64,000 nt of DNA from a virus, in the IMG/VR virus record IMGVR_UViG_3300049255_000612, positions 1 to 64,000 of that record; one strand, written 5' to 3'. Shown here in pieces: positions 35,661-43,331 of this stretch. Position numbers and translations under genes: made by a program. Below the pieces are notes generated by a model, which worked only from the letters and a program-made list of their open reading frames with translations, did no database searches and was not told where the DNA came from. Each line of letters opens with the position of its first letter. The first letter of the stretch is position 1.

Positions 35661-36715
35661 GCTGTGATACACCACCCTTGAAGCGCACCGAAGTAAGTCA
35701 GTTTTATGGTCAGATAATTCGTGGAAACCGTGATCGCTACTGGGTTAAGCCACATGAAATTCCTGCCATTGAGCGCAAGCGTCAGATTATTTTTTGCAAA
35801 TGTCCCCTTCGTATTGCAGAAGGCAACGGTTTGATTGATTGCCGGATTTGCCGGAAGAGTCAGCGAGAACGCCGCGCCCGTGGTATCGCAGTCGTATGCG
35901 CCACTCGCGACGGCGTTGGTCGCGCTGTTGATTGGCGTCCAGATGATCTTGTTGGCAGTGATCGCCGCTTGCACGAAAGCCGCGCTGACGCCATCGCTCA
36001 CGACATACCAACTGCCGCCGCTGGCTGCGATCATCAGGTTTTCACCTGCGGCTACGGTCAGCGTATTGCTTGCGACACCCGTTGCGTTAATGATCGTTTC
36101 TACCGCGTTCGCCTGGATGACCCCGCCGACAGAACCACCAAGGAAAGTCATCGTCGCACCATTCGGCGCGGATGCAATCGCTGGCATCGTTGCGACATTA
36201 CCGCCCACGCCTTGAAACTCACCCCATCCATTCAATTCAGCGAGTGTGATCACCGTCGATGCACCGATGCCAATCCCCGCGCCGGGGAACTGCAAGCCCG
36301 ACTGCTTGACGAACGCGGTATTGGCAACCAGCAGCGAGTTATCGAACTGCGCGGGAGAAGCCGATAGCGTAGGCGTCGTCAATACTGCCGAGTTCTTAGG
36401 GGCCAGCGATCCGGCTGTACCTGCCGTATAGCGCAGTTCAATGAAGTCGCCATTGTTGTACGCCAGCGGCGCGGTGTTTTCGAGACCACGCGCACCCACT
36501 GTCAGCACGTCGCCCGTGCGTCCGATACAACTCGCCACCTCCCAGTTGGCCTCGAATCCGTTCACATGCTGGAACATCGTGAACAGAAAGAAGTCGCCAT
36601 TCGACGGCGATGGAAATTTCGCGCCGTCGCCAGCGTTCAGCGTAATCGACATCGTGTTGACTGCAATTGCGCCGTTCAATGTCGATGTGGCGTTATTTGC
36701 GAAAAGTTGCGCCAT
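35657..36715 (-). CDS. Tail-fibre-like structural protein
   Basis: 352 aa, starting MAQLFANNATSTLNGAIA. The N-terminal part (NTMSITLNAGDGAKFPSP...FFLFTMFQHVNGFEANWEVASCIGRTGDVLTVGARG) is a beta-rich module seen at the base of podovirus and siphovirus fibre proteins. The C-terminal half has glycine/alanine/asparagine repeats (GNVATMPAIASAPNGATMTFLGG). It is one of several successive fibre-type genes. The ATG shares one base with the previous stop. Confidence 0.7.
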   Translation of the reverse strand: MAQLFANNATSTLNGAIAVNTMSITLNAGDGAKFPSPSNGDFFLFTMFQHVNGFEANWEVASCIGRTGDVLTVGARGLENTAPLAYNNGDFIELRYTAGTAGSLAPKNSAVLTTPTLSASPAQFDNSLLVANTAFVKQSGLQFPGAGIGIGASTVITLAELNGWGEFQGVGGNVATMPAIASAPNGATMTFLGGSVGGVIQANAVETIINATGVASNTLTVAAGENLMIAASGGSWYVVSDGVSAAFVQAAITANKIIWTPINSATNAVASGAYDCDTTGAAFSLTLPANPAINQTVAFCNTKGTFAKNNLTLALNGRNFMWLNPVAITVSTNYLTIKLTYFGALQGWCITA

Positions 36716-36996
36716 CAATACACTTTCATTTTGATGTAAAACGAATCCTGAACGATGCGGCCATCGTTAGTGGTTGCTATCACGACGACCTCATACTTTT
36801 TCCCAACGACGCCACCTGTGATCCAGACCTTGACGATGGTGTTGACGCAAAGAGTCGATTGAACAATCAGCGCCGGATCGCTGACCGTGGTAACGGCACT
36901 CGCAATAAAGTCGTCGCCCTCCAGGTCTTGCGAATAATCAATCGAGTAGCTTTCTTTCTCCGCTGGCTGCTTGATGAAGGTACCCAACACGCTCAC
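36715..36996 (-). CDS. Small virion protein, tail module
   Basis: 93 aa. Contains FIKQPAEKESYSIDYSQDLEGDDFIASAVTTV and CVNTIVKVWITGGVVGKKYEVVVIATTNDGRIVQDSFYIKMKV, an immunoglobulin-like beta-sandwich pattern common in small phage decoration proteins. It lies one base after the upstream tail gene and is linked by overlapping TGATG to the next fibre gene. Exact role unknown. Confidence 0.68.
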   Translation of the reverse strand: MSVLGTFIKQPAEKESYSIDYSQDLEGDDFIASAVTTVSDPALIVQSTLCVNTIVKVWITGGVVGKKYEVVVIATTNDGRIVQDSFYIKMKVY

Positions 36997-36997
36997 G

Positions 36998-38125
36998 TTA
37001 TGCCTCCTTTTGCATGATGCGATTGACGAACGGGCGCTGCATGACCCGGTCTATGAATGGCCGGATCATGGTTCGCTCAGGTGGATCGAGCGAATCGGCA
37101 TTGACCAAGGGATTGGCAAGCAACGTTGTCGATGACGCGAACGTGCCGCCACCTTGTTGAAGCAATCCGGCGAATGCGGTCAGCGTGCCTACGGCATTTG
37201 CTGTCCAGTTGCCGGTCTTTTCATTTACTCCGGTCGCTGAAACCGTAACCGTAGACTGAAATGACACGCTGGCTTGAACGCCGAGGTTGTAGGTAGCCGT
37301 TAGCATACCCATCCCGTTCATGGCGTTCACCGTTCCTTGCGTCAGTACGTTCTGTGCTGCGGTAAAGGTCAGCGCGCCAGCCATCAGGATAGGTGTCGGA
37401 TTCTGCGTTACCTGACCCAGTGCGGTAAGCGATCCAGTGCAAATGATCCAGCCTGCATCGGCTGCGCCTGTCGCAGATAACGTCCCGATACCGGCAAGCT
37501 GCGCCGCGCCGCCCTGGATAAGCGCGTCGATGGCAACGCATGCCGAGGATGCCGATGGATTGGCGAAACAAAACGCAGTGCGCAACGCCGATGCAGACAG
37601 ATTGCCGCCGATGGGAACGACATTCACGTAACCATCACGGTAGGTATAGCTTGATCCGTTTGGCGTCGTACTGGCATCCGCTGACATAGCGCCGTTCGAC
37701 ACGAACGATGCAGCGGTACCGGCAATGTAAAGTGGTACCGCCGTCGTGCCGACACTATTTCCAACGAACGCGGCGCTACCGTTCTGGATATCGGTACCTG
37801 TCGCCTGGAACGATCCGGTTGCGGGAAAATAGGATTCGGTATTGGTCGCGGCAAGCGTGCCGCTTGTACCGAAACTTGCCGTCGATGTGTACAGTAAGCC
37901 TGGCTTCGCCTGAATCGTGCCGCTTGCATCGGCATACGCGCCACCCATAGCAAAATAGGTGAAGGTAGAAACCAGCGCGCCATTCGCGACAAACTGAGGC
38001 GCATCGGTAACGATGCGGGTGCCGGTAGCAGCTACGCTACCGCTTGCGACAATCAGTGCCGCGCCCGCGACGACCGCTCTGACGCTGCCGTTTAGCGCGG
38101 CACGATTGAGACTAAAGCCGTCCAT
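36998..38125 (-). CDS. Ala/Gly/Thr-rich tail structural protein
   Basis: 375 aa with degenerate repeats of about 20-30 residues around the core Gly-x-Leu-x-Ala-x-x (GTLAATNTESY, GSFQATGTD, GIGTLSATGAAD, GALTFTAAQN, GMGMLTATYN). Such repeats usually form elongated beta structures. The C-terminus has a charged helical segment (ERTMIRPFIDRVMQRPFVNRIMQ) that could be an assembly point. It lies in the tail-fibre cluster and is tightly packed with both neighbours. Confidence 0.66.
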   Translation of the reverse strand: MDGFSLNRAALNGSVRAVVAGAALIVASGSVAATGTRIVTDAPQFVANGALVSTFTYFAMGGAYADASGTIQAKPGLLYTSTASFGTSGTLAATNTESYFPATGSFQATGTDIQNGSAAFVGNSVGTTAVPLYIAGTAASFVSNGAMSADASTTPNGSSYTYRDGYVNVVPIGGNLSASALRTAFCFANPSASSACVAIDALIQGGAAQLAGIGTLSATGAADAGWIICTGSLTALGQVTQNPTPILMAGALTFTAAQNVLTQGTVNAMNGMGMLTATYNLGVQASVSFQSTVTVSATGVNEKTGNWTANAVGTLTAFAGLLQQGGGTFASSTTLLANPLVNADSLDPPERTMIRPFIDRVMQRPFVNRIMQKEA

Positions 38126-38131
38126 CTGCGA

Positions 38132-38542
38132 TTAGTCCATCGAGGCGACGAGGGTGCCGGGTGCGAACGACAACACGTCACCGATTTGCAGCGTCTTCGG
38201 TGAAGTCATGGGCGCAGAAAACAGCATGTTGCCTGCCGCACTATTGTCGTAGATCGCAACGAAAGTAATCGTGATCGCGGAACCCGTTACGGCTGGAAAA
38301 GTCACTGCCGCGACATTGGAGCATTGGCTCCCCGTGCCGGATGGCGATGGAGCGGTGAATGTTCCAGTCGGCATGCGCTGGTACCATGTACCGCCGCCGA
38401 CTTCGTTTTGACTTCCCGCTTGCGTCGGGTCGGCTGTGCAGAGCGCCAGACGCAATGCGCTCACCGTCGGTGCAGTAAAATTTGTGCCGCGCAAAAGCGC
38501 ATTCAGCAGATTGGTCTGCGAATAAGTGGAAAGACCTGCCAT
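38132..38542 (-). CDS. Phage tail-associated protein
   Basis: 136 aa, starting MAGLSTYSQTNLLNALLRGTNFTAPTVSALRLALCTADP. This opening (a predicted helix followed by a beta sandwich) resembles small phage virion proteins found near fibres in many tailed phages. The C-terminal part (ITFVAIYDNSAAGNMLFSAPM, IGDVLSFAPGTLVASMD) is beta-rich. Six bases separate it from the next gene. Assignment is by pattern and position. Confidence 0.65.
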   Translation of the reverse strand: MAGLSTYSQTNLLNALLRGTNFTAPTVSALRLALCTADPTQAGSQNEVGGGTWYQRMPTGTFTAPSPSGTGSQCSNVAAVTFPAVTGSAITITFVAIYDNSAAGNMLFSAPMTSPKTLQIGDVLSFAPGTLVASMD

Positions 38543-38553
38543 TTATTTTCCTG

Positions 38554-39168
38554 TTAAGTTTGTTTCTCTACTGCGGCCTTGCCCGCGAGCGATTCGGTAA
38601 AGGACGTGAGATACCCCTGTGCGACTTCGGCGTTAGCCGCGTACTCGCTGTCTTTGCTGAAGGCGCGGTAGAGGATGTAATCGACCAGTGCGCCGATGTA
38701 GGTGTCGGGAATCAGGAGCGCATCGTTGAGTCCGATGTCGGCGGGAATGGCGTAGTAGCTCATCTCCACACTGCCCATGCCGGTAGCCGGTTGCGGCGGG
38801 AACACGTAGAAAGCCAACGGTTCCATGTCCGTGTACATCGTGTGTTGCACCGTAGACTTGGCCTGTGCCGCGTACCAATTCGGTATGTGTGCATCCATCA
38901 GGTCACGGCTTACCGGCCTTATCGCCGCGCCGTTGACATTGCGTGCGATGGCACGGAGTTCCCTTGCATCCGCTGGCATCGATTGACGTGGGCCAGGGGC
39001 CAACATCGGCGTTGCGAATTTCACATAGATGTTGGGCTTGATGCTTGCCGCTTCACGCTGACCGTCGCAGAGATAAATCAATAGCTCGGTAGCAGGCCAG
39101 CGAATGCCGGTGACATCAAGCAGCAGGGTAGACGCGCGACTGATTACGGCGTTAGCGATTGCGGCCAT
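38554..39168 (-). CDS. Head-tail adaptor, DUF6682-like
   Basis: 204 aa. The N-terminus (ANAVISRASTLLLDVTGIRWPATELLIYLCDGQREAASIKPNIYVK) fits phage adaptor proteins that begin with a helix, an Arg-Trp pair and a Leu-Cys/Asn-Asp-Gly-Gln segment, and attach below the portal. Downstream are TYIGALVDYILYRAFSKDSEYAANAEVAQGYLTSF helices typical of the same family. It overlaps the neighbouring gene by one base. Probably the first ring protein after the portal. Confidence 0.7.
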   Translation of the reverse strand: MAAIANAVISRASTLLLDVTGIRWPATELLIYLCDGQREAASIKPNIYVKFATPMLAPGPRQSMPADARELRAIARNVNGAAIRPVSRDLMDAHIPNWYAAQAKSTVQHTMYTDMEPLAFYVFPPQPATGMGSVEMSYYAIPADIGLNDALLIPDTYIGALVDYILYRAFSKDSEYAANAEVAQGYLTSFTESLAGKAAVEKQT

Positions 39169-39818
39169 TACATGAACCTCCTTGGCCTGACATATGAAGC
39201 AGCGCGACCGAACGACTTTTCAGCGCGGATGCGCGCCCGTGTACGCTCCGATTCATAGGTGCTTTGATGCAGGCTCCACGCAGCACTGGTGAACGGTTGT
39301 CCGGGCAAGCGCATCAATCTCGACACTGCTCCTTGACCGATGGCGTCCGCATACTCGAAAAGGATGTCGTCAACCGTCGTCGCCGTTCGGGTCGGCTTCG
39401 TCGCCACTTTCATCGTGATCGCTGCCGGTGACGTGAAGGCGGGCGCAACATCGAAAAGAAACGTGTTGTTTGGGGTGAGTTGCACCGCACAGGGAACACC
39501 GCCTACAACATTTGCGCCTGCGAATAGCTGATTGAATGCGTCCGGTCTGCTGACGACATCGCCGGATTTGAACTGGCTCAATGCGCGGGCATTGAACCAA
39601 GCTTCCAGAATTTGATGCGTCACCGTGCCGTTCGGTGTGTCGAGATCGTTTTCGATCACACCCTGGACGGCGTCCATCGGATCGAGCGCTAATTGCACGA
39701 CGCTGGAACGCATGCAAAAATCGATGCATACGTCGCGCACCATCTGCTCCATGAGCGGGCCTGGACAGCCGGGTACGTACATCAGCACATAGGGCGCGAA
39801 GTCGCTGAGTTGTGCCAT
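39168..39818 (-). CDS. Head-tail connector / tail completion-type protein
   Basis: 216 aa, starting MAQLSDFAPYVLMYVPGCPGPLMEQMVRDVCIDFCMRSSV. The amphipathic N-terminal helices and following beta region, and the Arg-rich C-terminus (ESERTRARIRAEKSFGRAASYVRPRRFM), fit connector proteins lying beside DUF6682-type adaptors. It sits between the capsid-side genes and the adaptor. I infer a stopper or connector role from position; no diagnostic motif is present. Confidence 0.62.
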   Translation of the reverse strand: MAQLSDFAPYVLMYVPGCPGPLMEQMVRDVCIDFCMRSSVVQLALDPMDAVQGVIENDLDTPNGTVTHQILEAWFNARALSQFKSGDVVSRPDAFNQLFAGANVVGGVPCAVQLTPNNTFLFDVAPAFTSPAAITMKVATKPTRTATTVDDILFEYADAIGQGAVSRLMRLPGQPFTSAAWSLHQSTYESERTRARIRAEKSFGRAASYVRPRRFM

Positions 39819-39824
39819 GAGCGA

Positions 39825-40184
39825 TCACGTTTGCGCCTTCAAGAATTCGTGGACGGTGTAGTTGAAGCGCTTGACTTCGCGAGCCTTGGTCGTGCCGTCC
39901 CGCGCACCTTCGTACACGGTGTAGACGGCGTTATCCAATGCGTGCTTAAGTTCTTCGGCAATTTCCACCTTGATACCGCGTGGAATCAACACGTTCGCGC
40001 CATTGACTTGAACGAAAACAGGTTGACTACCCACTTCACCTTCGCCCTGATGGATGGTAAGACTGACCTTATTACCGCTAAAGTTGTCGCCGTGATCGGT
40101 GATCGTGACCTTTTGCGATTCGACTTCGTTCTCACCCACGACCGGATCGTCGATGCTCGTGACTTTGGAATTTGCTTTACTCAT
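39825..40184 (-). CDS. Small virion-region protein of unknown function
   Basis: 119 aa, acidic N-terminus followed by KVTITDHGDNFSGNKVSLTIHQGEGEVGSQPVFVQVNGANVLIPRGIKVEIAEELKHALDNAVYTVYEG. The segment VFVQVNGANVLIPRGIKVEIAEELKHAL recurs in small proteins encoded between capsid and tail genes of podophages. It may be a decoration or assembly factor. It ends six bases before the connector gene and follows a hairpin. Confidence 0.65.
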   Translation of the reverse strand: MSKANSKVTSIDDPVVGENEVESQKVTITDHGDNFSGNKVSLTIHQGEGEVGSQPVFVQVNGANVLIPRGIKVEIAEELKHALDNAVYTVYEGARDGTTKAREVKRFNYTVHEFLKAQT

Positions 40185-40207
40185 ACTGGGTGTGCTTTAG
40201 AAATGAC

Positions 40208-40233
40208 AAAGGCCCGCATCAACGGGCCTTTTT
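40208..40233. terminator. Hairpin between small virion genes, possibly bidirectional terminator
   Basis: GGCCCG, six bases and CGGGCC form a perfect 6-bp stem. On the plus strand five T follow; on the minus strand, the direction of the genes, the tail is TTTGTCATTT, which is weaker. It may partly attenuate transcription between the capsid-side genes and the connector genes. Confidence 0.6.
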
Positions 40234-40286
40234 GTGGATTCAATAGGAAAAGCCGGGATGTCCCGGCAAATGGATTTACGACCGAA

Positions 40287-40757
40287 TTAGAACGGCACGG
40301 TTGGCAAGACGCTCAAGTCCACATAGGTGATCGCCATGCCTGCCGAATCCAGCGGGGTCGTATTGGCGACGAATGGAATCGTGTTGGTGACGACCTTGAT
40401 TGCGCCGATAGGACAGATACCCGGAGGAACATCCGGCATCACGGGAACGGTCGTCGAAATGCCTAGTTGGATAAAAGTTTCCTCGCCACCTTGAAACGTG
40501 AAGACGTTGCCGTTGACATCCAGACCGACAACGTAATACTGCGTGATGCCAACTGCTTGCGGCGGGTGCGTCGAAAACGCCTGCGCAGCCAACGCGGGCT
40601 TCGATTTGAAGATGCCATCAATGGTGTATTGATAAGCGGATGCCGACTTGAATCCGGTTGCACCCGCTGCGTTGATCGCCAAACCGCCAGCGGAGAAATT
40701 CTTGTTAGCCAGCAGGTCATGCAAAGTTTGTTCGGTAATGTTGCGCAATGCGCCCAT
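40287..40757 (-). CDS. Capsid-proximal virion protein, possibly decoration protein
   Basis: 156 aa, starting MGALRNITEQTLHDLLANKNFSAGGLAINAAGATGFKSASAYQYTIDGIF. The remainder is beta-rich (YYVVGLDVNGNVFTFQGGEE). It lies just downstream of the capsid gene, the usual position of decoration or head-stabilising proteins, and carries no enzyme motif. A strong hairpin without a T tract (40792-40809) lies between the two genes and may stabilise the capsid message. Confidence 0.62.
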   Translation of the reverse strand: MGALRNITEQTLHDLLANKNFSAGGLAINAAGATGFKSASAYQYTIDGIFKSKPALAAQAFSTHPPQAVGITQYYVVGLDVNGNVFTFQGGEETFIQLGISTTVPVMPDVPPGICPIGAIKVVTNTIPFVANTTPLDSAGMAITYVDLSVLPTVPF

Positions 40758-40834
40758 GCGTATTTCCTTGTTATTCGGTAGGGTTGAGGCAGCCTGGAAA
40801 TAGCCAGGCCGGTTTGAGGTAGCGATGCGGGGGA

Positions 40835-41836
40835 TTACGCAGTTACCGCGACTTCACAGCGGCACATCCATTGGTCATTGAGAATCACCGCGCCTTGCAT
40901 GGCCTTCCACGACACGCGCCCGCGTTGCGCCAGTGGATCGCTATCGCTTGGCGTCGCGTTGACCACCATCGGCGTCAATGCGAACATGCCTTTCAGTGCC
41001 ACGATTGCGTAGGAGTTGGCAGCGACGTAGAGAATCGGGTACACATCGGCATTGACGCCGGATGTGGAAGTCATCAGTCCCTTGGCTGCGCCCGCATCGG
41101 GCCATGGCTGGAAGATGGTGGACGACAGGTATCGCACATCTTCGACTTTGCCGATTTCATTTTCGTAAGGTGACATCGAGCCGTACTTTTCGACAGGCAC
41201 GAACACAACTTTGCCGTCGGCACCGAGCATGTTGCGGATGTCGGCTTCGCAATCGGGGTGAATCAAGCCGATGAAAGACTTGGCTGTTGGCTCAGTACCA
41301 TACGACGGTGTCGATTTGGTTACTTTCGTGATCTGCTCGGCGTTTTGACGTTTCAGCGCCTTCGTTGCTTTGCGCTGCACCGCAAGCGAAATAGGCGTGT
41401 TGACGGCATTGCGCATTGCGCCGTTCGCGTACACCACGTTCGCGCCGCCTTTGAGCACGCCGAAACGCATGGTCTCGATCATCTGCGCCGCTTGCTCGCC
41501 CAACAGTTCGATGGACTCATTCAACACCGCATCTTCATGGGTGTCCATGATGATGTCGGTGATCGTAATCATTGAACCGTACTGCGTCAGCGTGCATGGA
41601 ATGTCGGTCGTGGACAGTGTGAGCGAGCCGGGTGTGACGCCTTCGGCCAGTGCGGTCGGCGCATTCGGCAACGCGTTATAGCGTCGGAAAACAATCGTCT
41701 TGCTGTTCTGTGCCGGTAATGGTTTCGATTGACCGAACTTTTCCAGAACCATGAAAGGGATTGCCCGCTTCAACAACTCCTTTTCGGCGTATGCAGCGGT
41801 ACGTGGCGAGATGTCGCCATATTGAGTAAATGCCAT
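40835..41836 (-). CDS. Major capsid protein, N4-gp56 family
   Basis: 333 aa from the ATG at 41836 (MAFTQYGDISPRTAAYAEKELLKRA); the frame is open further upstream but the family start and composition fit here. Signatures of the N4 gp56-type HK97-fold capsid are visible: TIVFRRYNALPNAPTALAEGVTPG near the N-terminus, LTQYGSMITITDIIMDTHEDAVLNESIELLGEQAA, and the late segment PILYVAANSYAIVALKG. It forms the icosahedral shell. Hairpins in the 250-bp gap upstream may boost or protect its message. Confidence 0.9.
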   Translation of the reverse strand: MAFTQYGDISPRTAAYAEKELLKRAIPFMVLEKFGQSKPLPAQNSKTIVFRRYNALPNAPTALAEGVTPGSLTLSTTDIPCTLTQYGSMITITDIIMDTHEDAVLNESIELLGEQAAQMIETMRFGVLKGGANVVYANGAMRNAVNTPISLAVQRKATKALKRQNAEQITKVTKSTPSYGTEPTAKSFIGLIHPDCEADIRNMLGADGKVVFVPVEKYGSMSPYENEIGKVEDVRYLSSTIFQPWPDAGAAKGLMTSTSGVNADVYPILYVAANSYAIVALKGMFALTPMVVNATPSDSDPLAQRGRVSWKAMQGAVILNDQWMCRCEVAVTA

Positions 41837-42018
41837 TCGGGGGATTCCTAAATAGAAGATGAGCGCAGAGTCGGAGTCAGAAATGCGAATCCGCGCGACG
41901 CGGCGAGCGCTCAAGGGGACTAATGCCTGTCCTATTCACGTGCCGCAAATGAAAAAGCCGGTCAAGCAGACGCGAAACCAATGCGGCGCTCACGGCGTAT
42001 CGCAATGTGTTCCTTCGT

Positions 42019-42067
42019 CTGCCGACCGGCAGGTGTTATGTGGTTGCTGGTGATCCGCACCAGCAAC
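42019..42067 (-). other. Two perfect hairpins in the scaffold-capsid gap
   Basis: CTGCCG-AC-CGGCAG (42019-42032) and GTTGCTGGTG-N5-CACCAGCAAC (42043-42067) lie just after the scaffold stop in the leftward transcript. Neither is followed by a T tract, so they are more likely mRNA-stabilising or processing structures than terminators. The rest of the 250-bp gap (41837-42087) shows no gene I can support. Confidence 0.6.
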
Positions 42068-42087
42068 GGCGTGTTACGACTTACGGC

Positions 42088-43053
42088 TTATGCTTCGTTC
42101 CAAGCGGCGGCGTAATCATCCGCTCCTGCACTTGGCGAACTCGGCAAGCGCAAGCCACTAGATCGAACGCCTTCGGCGGCGTCTGCACCATCGTCGTCAT
42201 CGTCGCCGCCATCGTCATCGCTACCGCTGGAAAGCGATTGCTTGTATTGCGTCAACAGCGCCACGATTTCATCGGAACTGCCTGAATCGATGACGCGCTT
42301 GGAGTTCGCCTGATCGTCTGGCGACTGACTGTCTACCCAGTCTTTGAATTGCTTCGAGTCCGTGACTTCCATAAAATCGGCGTGCGCGGCGGCGATGGCC
42401 TTGAAATGGTTCTGTTGGCGCTCGGCGCGTAATTCCTTGATCAGTTGATCGACGGTCGCGGCAACCTTGCTCGATGCGTCACCACCGCCTTTGCCGACGA
42501 CCTGTTTAATCAGTTGCGTAATCTGCTGTACGAAGTCTTCGCCAAAGTCTGCGGCCAGTGCCGTCGCGGGATCGCTCGAATCGTCGCCACTACCTCCCTC
42601 TGCATTGTCGTCGGCATCAGGTGAGTCGGTGCCGTTACCGCTGTCGTCGCCACCATCCCCGCCGTTGTCGGTCGATCCGCCTGTAGTCTTGGCTGACTGA
42701 TCTGCGCCCGCACGGGGATTGCTCTGTGCTGCCTCTTTGTCGGCCAGTTCCTTTTCCTTAGCTTTCAAACGACCTTCCCAAGACCGCAATTGCTGTTCGT
42801 TCTTCGGTGCGCCTGGAGCGGCGTCGGCTGCTGCCGGGTCTGCTGTCGCAGAAGCGTCCGCCGATGCATCGGCTGCTGGTGCCGCTGCCGTATCATCAGC
42901 AGACGCAGCAGAAGCATCGCTTGATGCATCCGGCTCGCCATCAGCGCCCGGTGGAAAATCCGATGCTGCCGAATCGCCACTTGGCGCATCTGGCTTGTTG
43001 AATTCATCCGCAAACTCTTCGTGTGCGGTCTTCATTTTCTTGCTGCTTGCCAT
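42088..43053 (-). CDS. Scaffolding-type protein
   Basis: 321 aa, extremely rich in Asp, Ala, Ser and Gly. The N-terminal half is acidic low-complexity sequence (SSDASAASADDTAAAPAAD), the middle is a predicted helical coiled coil (LRSWEGRLKAKEKELADKEAA, VQQITQLIKQVVGKGG, VAATVDQLIKELRAERQQNHFKAI), and the C-terminus is a second acidic tail. Position directly before the capsid gene and this composition are those of phage scaffold proteins, which guide capsid assembly and leave. No protease motif was seen. Confidence 0.78.
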   Translation of the reverse strand: MASSKKMKTAHEEFADEFNKPDAPSGDSAASDFPPGADGEPDASSDASAASADDTAAAPAADASADASATADPAAADAAPGAPKNEQQLRSWEGRLKAKEKELADKEAAQSNPRAGADQSAKTTGGSTDNGGDGGDDSGNGTDSPDADDNAEGGSGDDSSDPATALAADFGEDFVQQITQLIKQVVGKGGGDASSKVAATVDQLIKELRAERQQNHFKAIAAAHADFMEVTDSKQFKDWVDSQSPDDQANSKRVIDSGSSDEIVALLTQYKQSLSSGSDDDGGDDDDDGADAAEGVRSSGLRLPSSPSAGADDYAAAWNEA

Positions 43054-43085
43054 GTACTTATCTCCTGTTTGCTTGAATATGCGAT

Positions 43086-43331
43086 TTACACCCGTGGTGA
43101 CTTGCCACGATCCGGGTTAGCGATGCAGTCATAGAGCGCCTTGACTTGCAGCGCCGCGCCTTGCTTGCGCTCCAGTCTTTCCGGGCTAATCGTCACAAGT
43201 TCCGCTTGGTAGGTTTCGTACAGTGCGGCGAGCAATCGGAGCAAGTGCCGTGTCGCATCCGAACTGCGGTAATCGATCACTGCACCGAGTTCTGCTGCGA
43301 CACTGTCGCGAAGCTGTTGATCAGTCTTCAT
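43086..43331 (-). CDS. Small head-module protein
   Basis: 81 aa, helical (ATRHLLRLLAALYETYQAELVTISPERLERKQGAALQVKALYDCIANPDRGKSPRV). It overlaps the portal stop by ATGA and precedes the scaffold gene by 32 bases. Small helical proteins in this place occur in several podophages, but the function is not known. Confidence 0.68.
   Translation of the reverse strand: MKTDQQLRDSVAAELGAVIDYRSSDATRHLLRLLAALYETYQAELVTISPERLERKQGAALQVKALYDCIANPDRGKSPRV

Noticed and set aside
39693-40466. A 257-codon rightward open frame across connector genes
   Set aside because: Runs against three overlapping or adjacent leftward genes that are well supported by coupling and context.
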